The position numbers and the translations under genes were made by a program. Under the pieces are notes generated by a model that saw only the letters and a program-made list of their open reading frames with translations, did not search any database and was not told the origin of the DNA. Below are positions 55,772 through 64,000 of a stretch of 64,000 bases of DNA, piece after piece; the stretch's first letter is position 1; each line of letters begins with the position of its first letter. Source of the DNA: Phyto melanocephala (taxonomy: Eukaryota > Arthropoda > Insecta > Diptera > Rhinophoridae); NCBI GenBank assembly GCA_941918925.1, contig OW799234.1, positions 41,756,412-41,820,411 of the forward strand, written 5' to 3'.

Positions 55772-56920
55772 TTTTTCAAGACGGAAACGAAGTATCTGGG
55801 GCACGTGGTTACCCAAGATGGGATACGCACCGTCCCTGACAAAGTTGCAGCAATAACCAACATGACTTCTCCAAATAATGTCACGAAGTCCGACAGTTCC
55901 TCGGGGTCACCTCATGGTACCGAAGGTTCGTACCCGATTTCGCTAGTACCACGAAACCCTTGACAGAGTTATTACGTAAAGGTAAACCCTGGAAATGGGG
56001 AGAAGAGCAGCAAGCCGCGTTTAATACCCTGAAGGCAAAGTTAACCGAAGCACCAGTACTCGCCTGCCCAGACTTTTCGAAAACTTTCGTTCTGCAGACA
56101 GATGCGAGCGAATATGGACTCGGTGCAGTCCTCACCCAAAAGCTGGAAGGAGATGAGCGAGTAATCGCGTACGCCAGTCGTCATCTGAACGCGGCGGAAC
56201 GGAACTATTCAGCTACGGAAAGAGAATGTCTAGCAATAGTTTGGGGCATTCGAAAGATGAGACCCTACTTAGAAGGCTACGAATTTGTTGTGATCACCGA
56301 CCACCTGTCCCTTAAGTGGTTAAATATTATCGATAACCCTACTGGGAGGTTGGCACGATGGGCGCTGGAATTACAGCAATACCAATTTTCGATACAATAT
56401 CGCAGAGGCCAACAGAATATTGTAGCAGACGCGCTATCTAGAAAACCAGTAGATGTCATCAACTTGGTACGAGTAGCAGGTACCACCAACTGTGCGTGGA
56501 TACAGCAGCGAATGGCCGAGGTACAGAAAAACCCTGAAAGATTTGCTAATTTTACAATTGTGAACAATCAACTTTATAAACACACATCCCGAGGAGTCAA
56601 TAACGAGGATTGCACTCCCTGGAAGCTCTGCGTGGCTACTTCTTTAAGAAACCAGGTTATCAGCGAGAATCATGACACTGCAACCGGTGGACATCTTGGT
56701 ATTAAGAAGACGCTACATAAGGTCGCGAATCGGTATTTCTGGCCAGGTATGGCCAGAGATGTCTGTCGATATGTACGAAAGTGTGAGTTATGTCAACGCT
56801 ACAAAATCGACCAGAAATTGAAATTGTTTGTGCTGACTTTGTGGGTCCGCTACCCAAAACCAAACACGGCAATACCATGCTTCTGGTATTGTTCGATGGT
56901 TTCTCAAAATGGTGTGAGCT
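55772..56920 (+). pseudogene. pol: end of RT, RNase H, integrase zinc domain
   Basis: The frame opens FFKTETKYLGHVVTQDGIRT, the RT thumb. After a one-base loss near 55882 it continues RQFLGVTSWYRRFVPDFAS. RNase H shows LQTDASEYGLGAVL, RECLAIVWGIRKMR, ITDHLSLKWL and VADALSRKP, so its D-E-D-D residues are kept. The integrase HHCC region follows (HDTATGGHLGIKKTLH...CELCQR). A frame change near 56805 ends it. Confidence 0.88.
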
Positions 56921-57659
56921 GATACCATTAAGAAAGGCAACCGCAGAGGGTCTGGTGAAAGCTTTTCGTGAACGCATTGTCGCTCGTTACGGGGTGCCAA
57001 AAACCATCATCACCGATAATGGATCCCAGTTTACCGCTCGGTATTTTAAGAAATACTTGGAGGATATTGGAGTACAACAACAATGCACCGCTCAATACAC
57101 GCCCCAGGAGAACCCAACAGAAAGGGCCAACCGTACGATTAAAACAATTGTCGCCCAGTTTGCAGGTCAACAGCATAAATCGTGGGATGAGGCCATACCA
57201 GAAATCATGCTGGCGATCAACACAAGCGTTGCTGAATCAACAGGATACACCCCAGCGTATCTGACCAAGGGTAGAGAACCACGACTCCCTAAAGCTCTAT
57301 ATGACCAAGTCACCGTCGGAACTAGAGCTCACCACCAATCACCCCATGATCGCGCCAACGAACTTAAAGCAGTATTTAGTCTGGTCCGACGCAATTTGAT
57401 AGCATCGGCTCAGAAGCAACAGCACCATTATAATTTGCGACGAAGACAGTGGAAGCCAAAGCTCGGTGAGCAGGTGCTTGTACGACAGCACCCACTTTCT
57501 AAAGCTGGTGAAAGCTTTGCCGCTAAGCTCGCACCCAAATACGGAGGACCCTATCGAGTGAGGAGTTTTGTGTCCCCAGTGATCGTAAAGCTCAAGAATG
57601 AACAAAACACTGACGAAAGGACAGCACATATAAGTGAACTGAAATCGTACCACCAATAA
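56820..57659 (+). pseudogene. pol: integrase core and C-terminus
   Basis: The catalytic residues are all visible: IVCADFVGPL (D), IITDNGSQFTA (D) and ENPTERANR (E). The C-terminal part has YGGPYRVRSFVSPVIVKLKN, a GPY/F module, and ends at TAA 57657-57659. The frame differs from the upstream pol frame, and a few residues between the zinc domain and the core seem lost. The remaining open frame is long and uninterrupted, so decay is recent. Confidence 0.88.
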
Positions 57660-57888
57660 GTCACTAATCGTGCGCTTGTATTTTGTCTTTTATATATTTT
57701 TAGATCCTTATCCCAACGCATCGCCATAGACGCATGAGCCCCAAAAAGGATCACTTCGATAAAACTCGGCCGAGTTCCAACAAAATATAGAATGGAAGCA
57801 TAGCCCACAGCGGAAGGGTACACATCTTATGTGCCAGCCCTTAAAGTGAGACAACGTAGTTTTCCGACACCCCGACGAATGGGGGTAG
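57660..57888 (+). other. spacer and polypurine tract before the 3' LTR
   Basis: Non-coding, ending CGAATGGGGGTAG, a purine-rich tract abutting the LTR. Confidence 0.6.
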
Positions 57889-59425
57889 TGTAACGGCAAA
57901 AGTCAGTGCCTTCGTTTTTGCCAACACCTAACAATGTTGGCCTTGTTCATTTATTTATTTAACTTATTACCGTATCAATTGGTAGTTACTATAATATTAT
58001 TTTTTCTTTTAAATAATTATTACCCTATTAATTTGTTAGTAATGTATTATTATAATCAGTAATATTGAATTCTATTGTTTATCTATATTTATATTATATT
58101 TATACTTATAGAACGAAATTATTTGTAAAATGAATTTAATCTGAATTAATTTAAGAATATTAATTTAAATTCAAACCTAACGGTTGGCCTACTGGTAGCG
58201 CCCCTACGTTTCGCTTATATATACACACTAATGCAATTACGAACACTTCCTCAAGCACAGCTGTTTGTGTTTCTTAACAACACACAATCAAACAGTGTGT
58301 GTGAATGACAACAATGTTGGCCTTGTTCATTTATTTATTTAACTTATTACCGTATCAATTGGTAGTTACTATAATATTATTTTTTCTTTTAAATAATTAT
58401 TACCCTATTAATTTGTTAGTAATGTATTATTATAATCAGTAATATTGAATTCTATTGTTTATCTATATTTATATTATATTTATACTTATAGAACGAAATT
58501 ATTTGTAAAATGAATTTAATCTGAATTAATTTAAGAATATTAATTTAAATTCAAACCTAACGGTTGGCCTACTGGTAGCGCCCCTACGTTTCGCTTATAT
58601 ATACACACTAATGCAATTACGAACACTTCCTCAAGCACAGCTGTTTGTGTTTCTTAACAACACACAATCAAACAGTGTGTGTGAATGAGTGTGTGTACCC
58701 AAGCAAAGGGTATAAGGGCACGATCATTGTGAAGAAAATGTGAGTCAGCGAGCAGGCTGCCTAAAGGTAAGACATTATTTGTTGTGGAGTTGCTAACTCC
58801 CCAAATAAACTCTTATTGTCTAGGTATTGCAGTAGTTCGAGGGTATTTGTCGTGGAGTTGCTAACTCCCCAAAGCTTTCGCACTACAAGCTCTTAGGACG
58901 TAGTAAGAGGGTGGTAAGAAGTGGTTTGTCGTGGAGTTGCTAACTCCCTCAAAGAACTTCTCACTACCAGCTCTTAGGCAGGAGGAAGACTGGCGCGGAG
59001 TTGCTAACTCCCCAAGTAGCCTCCTGACCAACGATCACCTGGCGTAAGGATATAGTGAACTGAGAAGCCCCGGCCGAGGAGTTGAGAACTCCCGCGGAAA
59101 GCCCTCAATCACTTATCCAGTGACGGGGTGGAAGAGAAGTGGCGAGGAGTTGCTAATTCCCCACGTAACTTCCTCCCTCACGCCTTTTTGGTGGAATAAC
59201 GAGCTATTGTCCGCATATCTGATAGTACGTGGTAGTGTGCGCGTGGCGTTACCATTACGTCAAACCGGCCGGTGTAAATTAGGCTAGTGAGAGAAATAAA
59301 GAAAATTTTAACGTTAAGCGAATAACCGAAATCACGATTTTATTTTATCCCGTTTTACAAATTTTTGTACGACCCTGGACACCGGTGAGACTATCCCAGC
59401 AACCAGCGGTAAACGTGTCGTTACA
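57889..59425 (+). repeat. 3' LTR with 380-bp U3 duplication
   Basis: It runs TGTAACGG...GTTACA. The block starting ACAATGTTGG at 57931 repeats at 58311 (to about 58690), all upstream of the TATA box at 58711. The hairpin array follows at 58788-59165. Then comes a U5-like end with CCTGGACACCGGTGAGACTA. Confidence 0.88.
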
Positions 59426-59429
59426 ATGT

Positions 59430-61400
59430 TAAATAAATTCATTATGGATACAAACTGGAACAACATATTATCGTCTTATAATGATGTAAATCAAATGTGT
59501 AATGCATTATACAAAAAGTTTTACTCTTTTTTAAATTTATGTGCCCCAAAACAAATTTCTAAACATTTATCTGGTCCACCATGGAATAGTAAACAATTGG
59601 CCCGTGCTAAGAATAAAAAGAATAAATGCTATAATAAATTTAAACAATCTGGTTCCCATGTTGACTATCTTAGGTACTCCGTGAGTCGTGCCGTATACAC
59701 ATCACTCAATAAAATATGTTATGATGATTATATATATAAAATGAAATATAATTGTAAACGTAATCCGAAATCATTTTTTAAATTTGTTAATTCAAAGAAA
59801 AAAACTACTGGATACCCTTCTTCTATGAGGTTTCAACAAGTTGAATCCACCGATGATGCCATTATAAGCAACTTATTCGCTGATTTTTTCTCAACAACTT
59901 ATTCGGATTCAACTTATATTGATTCTGAAATTTACCGTTATAAAATAACAGCAAATCAGACGATATGTATTCCATTAATTGATGTTTCTAAAATCTCTAT
60001 GGAATTAAAGAATCTTAAATTTTCATTCAACTTCGGCCCTGATGAAATTCCCAGCAATATTTTAATAAACTGTGCTGAAGCTATTGCTATTCCCTTATAT
60101 ATTGTATTTAACACATCAATAGAATCCGGTAATTTTTCTGACGTTTGGAGGGAATCTTTTATTATTCCTTTGAATAAATCAGGAAATAAATCTGATATTG
60201 TAAATTATCGTGGTATAGCAAAATTGAGCATTATACCTAAAATATTTGAAAAAATCATAACTGTACACATATCTTACCAAGTTTCAAATTTGATATCACC
60301 TTATCAGCATGGATTTCAAAAACTATGTTCTACTATGACAAATCTTTTAGAACTTACAACTACTATACATCGAGGATTTCTTCAACAACAACAGACTGAT
60401 GTTATCTATACTGATTTCAGTAAAGCTTTCGATAAAGTCAACCACGTGCTACTCAAAACGAAGTTATGTTTGATGGGGTTTTCAGATGTTAGTATAAAAT
60501 GGATTTATTCTTATTTAACTAATAGGAAGCAAACCGTTCGTTTTAGAAACACTCATTCTAAAAGTATTGATGTATTATCTGGTGTACCGCAGGGTAGGCA
60601 CCTTGGACCGCTTCTTTTTTTATGGTTCATTAATGACTTACCTTAGCGATTCAAATTCCAATATTTTGATGTATGCAGATGATGTTAAAGTTTTTCTAAG
60701 ATATCGTCAAGTAACGGAGCAACAACGTCTTCAAGAGGACCTTAGTCCGTATATACATGGTGCAAGTTAAATTTGATGGAGCTTAATTTAAAAAAATGTA
60801 AATATATGAACCCAATTTGTGCAAATTATGTTATTAATGGCTATCAGTTGGAATTGGTAGATAACTTCATTGATCTTGGAATTCTGCTTGATTCAAAACT
60901 CAATTTCGTTCTACACATAACCATGACTGCCAATAAAGCCAGAGGTTTACTGGGTTTTGTAAAACGCTGGGCTAAAGAGTTTAATGATCCTTACGTCACT
61001 AAAAGTTTGTACTGTGCGCTTGTAAGGCCTATTCTAGAGTATGGATCTATAATATGGGACCCCATATATACAATACATTCTGATGCTATTGAATCCGTTC
61101 AAAAGCAGTTTCTGCTTTTTTGTCTTCGTGGGTTGAACTTTAACCCGATGAATTTGCCTTCGTATTCAGCTATACTCTCTTATTAAGCTGCCAACTTTGA
61201 AAAGCCGTAGAACTACACTCAACATATCATTTGTTTTAAACATAATTACTGGCGAGATAGGATCTAGTTTTCTAATCAACAATATTTCGTTTAATGTACC
61301 TCAACGCCCATCACGTAATTTTACCCTTCTAGTGGTTCAATTTTCTAGAGTCAATTATTCTAATATGTAAGAATGTGTAATAACTTCAACAAATATTTCA
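59430..61400 (+). pseudogene. jockey-type LINE ORF2, reverse transcriptase and C-terminus
   Basis: This is the continuation of the endonuclease frame at 54861. RT motifs in order are GPDEIPSNIL, FIIPLNKSGNKSDIVNYRGI, ISPYQHGF, VIYTDFSKAFDKVNH, LSGVPQGRHLGPLLF and, in another frame, LMYADDVKVF (the YADD catalytic box, about 60672). Frameshifts near 60640 and a stop near 60768 separate the last parts. These read KARGLLGFVKRWAKEF and RPILEYGSIIWDP, then LLKLPTLKSRRTTLNISFVL beyond 61186. The enzyme would copy the element's RNA at the nicked target. It is inactive. Confidence 0.88.
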
Positions 61401-61437
61401 AATTTATAGATTTTTCTTTAACGTCAAATACAATTAA

Positions 61438-61562
61438 AAACAAGTAACAGTGCTATATTCGGCCGTGCCGAATCTTATATACCCTTCACAACGTGTAGTC
61501 ATGCAATAACAATTGTTTGTATCACCATTCATCTCATATAGAATACGTGCATACGTACACGT
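61438..61562 (-). repeat. TATACCC-family 3' end, cut by an LTR insertion
   Basis: AAACAAGTAACAGTGCTATA and GCCGTGCCGAATCTTATATA match 5098-5220. The sequence stops at GTACACGT, where the LTR begins. In the intact copy AAGAATAAATG follows. Confidence 0.82.
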
Positions 61563-62049
61563 TGTGACGATAAAAGTCGGCGCTCGTTTTTGTCGCCCAC
61601 CAAAATTGTAGTTTACCAATTTTGTATTTTTTTATATATATTGTATAAAATATTTTCTTATGAATTACATCATTTAGATTTGCTGTAATTATAACTTTAT
61701 AATCTTATAACTTACTATCTTCAACTTCATGTACACTGTATAATTAATAATGGAAACATTTGTATAGATATTAGTATTATTATTATTATTATTATAATCG
61801 ATATAAGCATTATCTTTATATCTACAATTATTGTTATCAAAACTCTGTAAGAAATTTATTTAATTAATTTGTATAGAATAGCATTTGAATTTTAGTCTAA
61901 AGTATTCATACTAACGGCTAACAATGTTGCCCATTAGTTTGTTCAAGAGTGGCATCATGTACATCCACTGTATAATATCTTGCTTAATGTGTCAAAATGT
62001 AAACACACTATCACTATCAGTGTTTGTGTGCTTGTGTGGTCGCCATCAA

Positions 62050-62112
62050 GGGTATAAAAGGAGCCACAGCAATGAATTGTGATCAGTTGGTGTGCAGCGC
62101 TTGGATCGGTAA
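62050..62112 (+). promoter_or_regulatory. LTR promoter and splice donor
   Basis: GGGTATAAAAGGAGCC holds a good TATA box (62053). The donor GATCG|GTAAGA has GT at 62109-62110, 56 bases on, the same distance as in the other family. Confidence 0.62.
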
Positions 62113-62146
62113 GAACTTTATTTTTAGTGGTAGTTAGTTTGTAAAT

Positions 62147-62790
62147 TAGAGAATTTGGTGGTGTCCCGCTGTCTTCTCTACTTTACAACCAAAGGGTTAG
62201 ATTAGAATTTTTGTTAGTGTTCCCGTGGTGTCCCGCAGGTTCGCTAACAGGCATTCTCTTCCAAGTCGCTCGTTGAACGCAGTAGTTGTTCCCGTGGTGT
62301 CCCGCAGGTTCGCTACTGTGCCTCGAACGAAAGTGTGATTAGTGCTCCCGTGGTGTCCCGCAGGTTCACTAATACACTTAGCGTCTTCTATACCCTCTCG
62401 CCGTCGCGCATCGGACGCAGTAGTTGTTCCCGTGGTGTCCCGCAGGTTAGCTACTGTGCCTCGAAAGTAAGTGTGATTGGTGTTCCCGTGGTGTCCCGCA
62501 GGTTCTCCAATACACTTTAGCGCCTTCTACGTTTTCCACCTCCGAGCATCGAACGCAGTAGCTGTTCCCGTGGTGTCCCGCAGGTCCACTACTGTGTTTC
62601 GAAAGGAAGTGTGATTGGTGTTCCCGTGGTGTCCCGCAGGTTCACAATACACTTCAGAGCCGGACGCGTCAACCCATCGTCGCGCGTTAGCCGCAGTAGT
62701 TGTTCCCGTGGTGTCCCGCAGGTTCGCTTCTGCGACTCCAACGAAAGCGTTGTTGTTGACGTCGTGGTGTCCCGCATAGTCACTAACTTT
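62147..62790 (+). ncRNA. array of ten hairpin units with conserved GTGGTGTCCCGC apex
   Basis: The core GTGGTGTCCCGC occurs near 62158, 62225, 62293, 62350, 62432, 62489, 62570, 62626, 62708 and 62764. Flanking stems are TAGAGAA/TTCTCTA, TGTTAG/CTAACA, CAGTAG/CTACTG, ATTAGTG/CACTAAT, ATTGG/CCAAT and ATTG/CAAT. ATTAG/CTAAT to ATTGG/CCAAT is a compensatory change. Units alternate between two stem types, so the array has a dimeric period of roughly 138 bases. Confidence 0.75.
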
Positions 62791-63063
62791 TCTTAACCAC
62801 CGAGCGCCACCATCCTTGCCGTCGGTCGTTACCCGATATTTAAGATCGTTTTGTTTCTATTATTTTAAGAGGTCATGTAAAGACCTGTCTGATAATAAAT
62901 AATAGTCAATTAATAAAGAGTGAAACGAGGGGTAAAATATAGTAAAAAAAAAAGAACAACAACACGTGTTTCTTTTCACAAGCGGTCCAACAAAAATAAA
63001 TGTTTGTGACAGGGCCTTGGCACCGGTGAGTTTTACCCCAGCTATCAAAAAGGTTCGTTACAA

Positions 63064-63081
63064 TGGCGCCCGAGCAGGGAC
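63064..63081 (+). promoter_or_regulatory. tRNA-Lys-type primer-binding site
   Basis: TGGCGCCCGAGCAGGGAC starts one base after the LTR. It differs at one base from the tRNA-Lys primer site that is well known from lentiviruses, and Osvaldo-type fly elements are reported to use the same primer. Confidence 0.75.
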
Positions 63082-63691
63082 GCTTGTGAAAAAAAAAACC
63101 GCGTAAGAAGTGAAAAAAAAGGAGGTAAAAAAAAAAAAATTTTACTGTGGAAACTATACGCTTAAGAAAGTATAAAAACATGGGATAATAGTTAAAAAAA
63201 AAAACAAAAAAAAAAAGATATTTATATAAATAAATAAAAGACTGGAAAAAAAAAACGAAAAATATATTGAAAATAAACTGTTAAATCGAAAAAAGGGAAA
63301 AATATTTCAATTAGAAAATTAAATAACATTGGTTAAAAACGTGCGTGCTTATAACTAAATAAACATTTTAAAAGAGACTATTGTTCTAGAAAATAAAAAC
63401 ATTAATAAAAAGAAAAAAAAAATAGTGGAGCTAAAGTGCCGGGTTTAAATAAAATAATTGTGAACGGGTGAACTTATGAATAGAGAAAATTAATTAAATA
63501 ACGTGGCCTTCGAACAAAATCGTAATAGAAAGAGAGCACACAAATTAAAAAGAACATTTCACATCGTTTTTTTTACAAATTGAATATTAGAAAAATAAAG
63601 TTTTATATGTATGCAATTGCGGTGACGTAATCGGGTTATCATTTAAAAACAGAAAAAACTCACAAAATCGAAAAGTGAATAGAAAAACAAA
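63082..63691 (+). other. A-rich untranslated leader
   Basis: Between primer site and gag start, very A-rich with many poly-A runs. It presumably holds packaging and translation signals, though none can be named. Confidence 0.5.
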
Positions 63692-64000
63692 ATGCTGAAA
63701 TCAGCGTTGAAAACCGGTTGGATATACGCGTTAAAGCGGGACGAATTATTGATTTTCTTAAAAGAATTCGCGTTAGACGCAACCGGTACGGTCGAAGATT
63801 GGCGAAAAAGATTAGCACAATTTATTAACAGCGAACACAGTGATGAGGTAACCATCCGGCTTCAGGTCTTACAGGAACAAAATGAGGCAGTAAATTCGCT
63901 CGACGTTCCTGGATGCAGTGCCTCCAATACGTCGCCCATGAAAAGTGAAAATCAACGAGAGAGCCGTCGACCGTCGGTCAGTATCACCACGCCCAATGTC
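63692..64000 (+). CDS. gag (N-terminal 103 codons, partial)
   Basis: The ATG at 63692 opens a frame with no stop to the window end. Its start, AAAATGC, is the first ATG of a long frame after the leader. Residues 17-45 read KRDELLIFLKEFALDATGTV and then EDWRKRLAQFI. The spacing of leucines, the central glycine and the RKRL helix resemble a SAP-type nucleic-acid-binding motif, reported at the N-terminus of some gypsy gag proteins. After that the protein becomes polar and Ser/Pro-rich. The product would form the particle core. Confidence 0.75.
   Translation, partial: MLKSALKTGWIYALKRDELLIFLKEFALDATGTVEDWRKRLAQFINSEHSDEVTIRLQVLQEQNEAVNSLDVPGCSASNTSPMKSENQRESRRPSVSITTPNV

Larger units (their letters stand above)
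54862..59425 (+). mobile_element. gypsy-group LTR retrotransposon with long LTRs, internally deleted
   Basis: The 5' LTR starts TGTAACGGCAAAAG at 54862. The 3' LTR (57889-59425) starts the same way and ends CGTGTCGTTACA. ATGT flanks both ends. The 5' LTR is cut at about 55770 and joined directly to late RT sequence. This loses the LTR end, primer site, gag, protease and most of RT. The 3' LTR is 1537 bp, including a 380-bp tandem duplication. The closest relative in the window is the element starting at 61563. The Osvaldo/Ulysses group is a reasonable but unproven placement. Confidence 0.88.
61563..63062 (+). repeat. 5' LTR with hairpin array
   Basis: 1500 bp, TG...CA ends. The TATA box is at 62053 and the splice donor at 62109. 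Ten hairpin units lie between 62147 and 62790. U5 ends with CCTTGGCACCGGTGAGTTTT, which resembles the U5 of the 54862 element. Confidence 0.88.
61563..64000 (+). mobile_element. gypsy-group LTR retrotransposon, 5' part (runs off the window)
   Basis: The 1500-bp 5' LTR starts TGTGACGATAAAAGTC and ends GGTTCGTTACA. Both ends resemble the LTR at 54862 (TGTAACGGCAAAAGTC, CGTGTCGTTACA). One base later comes a primer site, then a leader of about 600 bases and an open gag frame. No lesion is visible in the part present, so this copy may be intact. The 3' flank, outside the window, should start with ACGT if the insertion made a 4-bp duplication. Confidence 0.88.

Noticed and set aside
62158..62775. 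Regularly spaced repeats resembling a CRISPR array
   Set aside because: Eukaryotic LTR context, spacing alternates (about 57 and 83 bases), spacers are themselves related, and flanks pair as stems.
1..64000. tRNA or rRNA genes
   Set aside because: No cloverleaf with A and B boxes or rRNA-like segment was recognised by eye; tRNAscan would be needed to exclude them fully.

Overview
The window is nuclear DNA of a higher fly (Diptera, Brachycera). It is AT-rich, has GT-AG introns and no operon structure, and is packed with fly-type transposable elements. The exact species cannot be read from the sequence. A calyptrate or similar fly with a large, repeat-rich genome fits best.

The only host gene I can support is domeless (dome), the JAK/STAT class I cytokine receptor, on the + strand. 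Ten coding exons can be placed at 9482-9593, 18262-18392, 30715-30946, 31147-31630, 31704-32010, 32076-32565, 32630-32741, 36876-37057, 37137-38458 and 40106-40303. Their splice phases chain perfectly (3570 nt including the stop, 1189 residues). They encode the cytokine-binding module, fibronectin type III repeats, one membrane helix and a cytoplasmic tail with YxxQ STAT-docking motifs. The signal-peptide exon(s) lie upstream and were not found.

The dome introns and the downstream intergenic DNA are nested mobile elements.

- 241-5755: copies of a non-coding repeat family with TATACCC-type ends, flanking a broken copy of an unusual cysteine-rich mobile gene (called CYVCG here).
- 8175-8790: PIF/Harbinger transposase relic.
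- 10260-17960: minus-strand non-LTR retrotransposon, split by a young internally deleted 412/mdg1-like element (12746-17203, TSD CGAT, two 197-bp LTRs with one difference).
- 19040-24570: more TATACCC-family repeats.
- 24985-26660: non-LTR fragments, one with a perfect 15-bp target duplication.
- 26863-27330: mariner-like deletion derivative.
- 27868-30077: a CYVCG gene copy between inverted repeats.
- 32893-35831: a Tc1-type element carrying nested mariner and MITE insertions.
- 39240-44630: mariner relic, a MITE and a second 2-kb TATACCC element.
- 46646-49591: a MITE hit by an LTR element (TSD ACGCC) whose 5' LTR is itself split by a foldback element.
- 49719-53831: a third CYVCG copy inside a giant inverted repeat.
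- 54060-61430: a jockey-type LINE split by a gypsy element (54862-59425, TSD ATGT).
- 61563-64000: the 5' LTR, primer-binding site and gag start of a second, related gypsy element that runs off the window.

The most novel signals are two. First, the LTRs of the two related gypsy elements carry arrays of RNA-hairpin units downstream of a TATA box and a splice donor. The outer stems change in a compensatory way and the apices are conserved. Second, the CYVCG gene recurs three times, once between clear inverted repeats and once inside a giant inverted repeat, and may encode an RNase H-like transposase.
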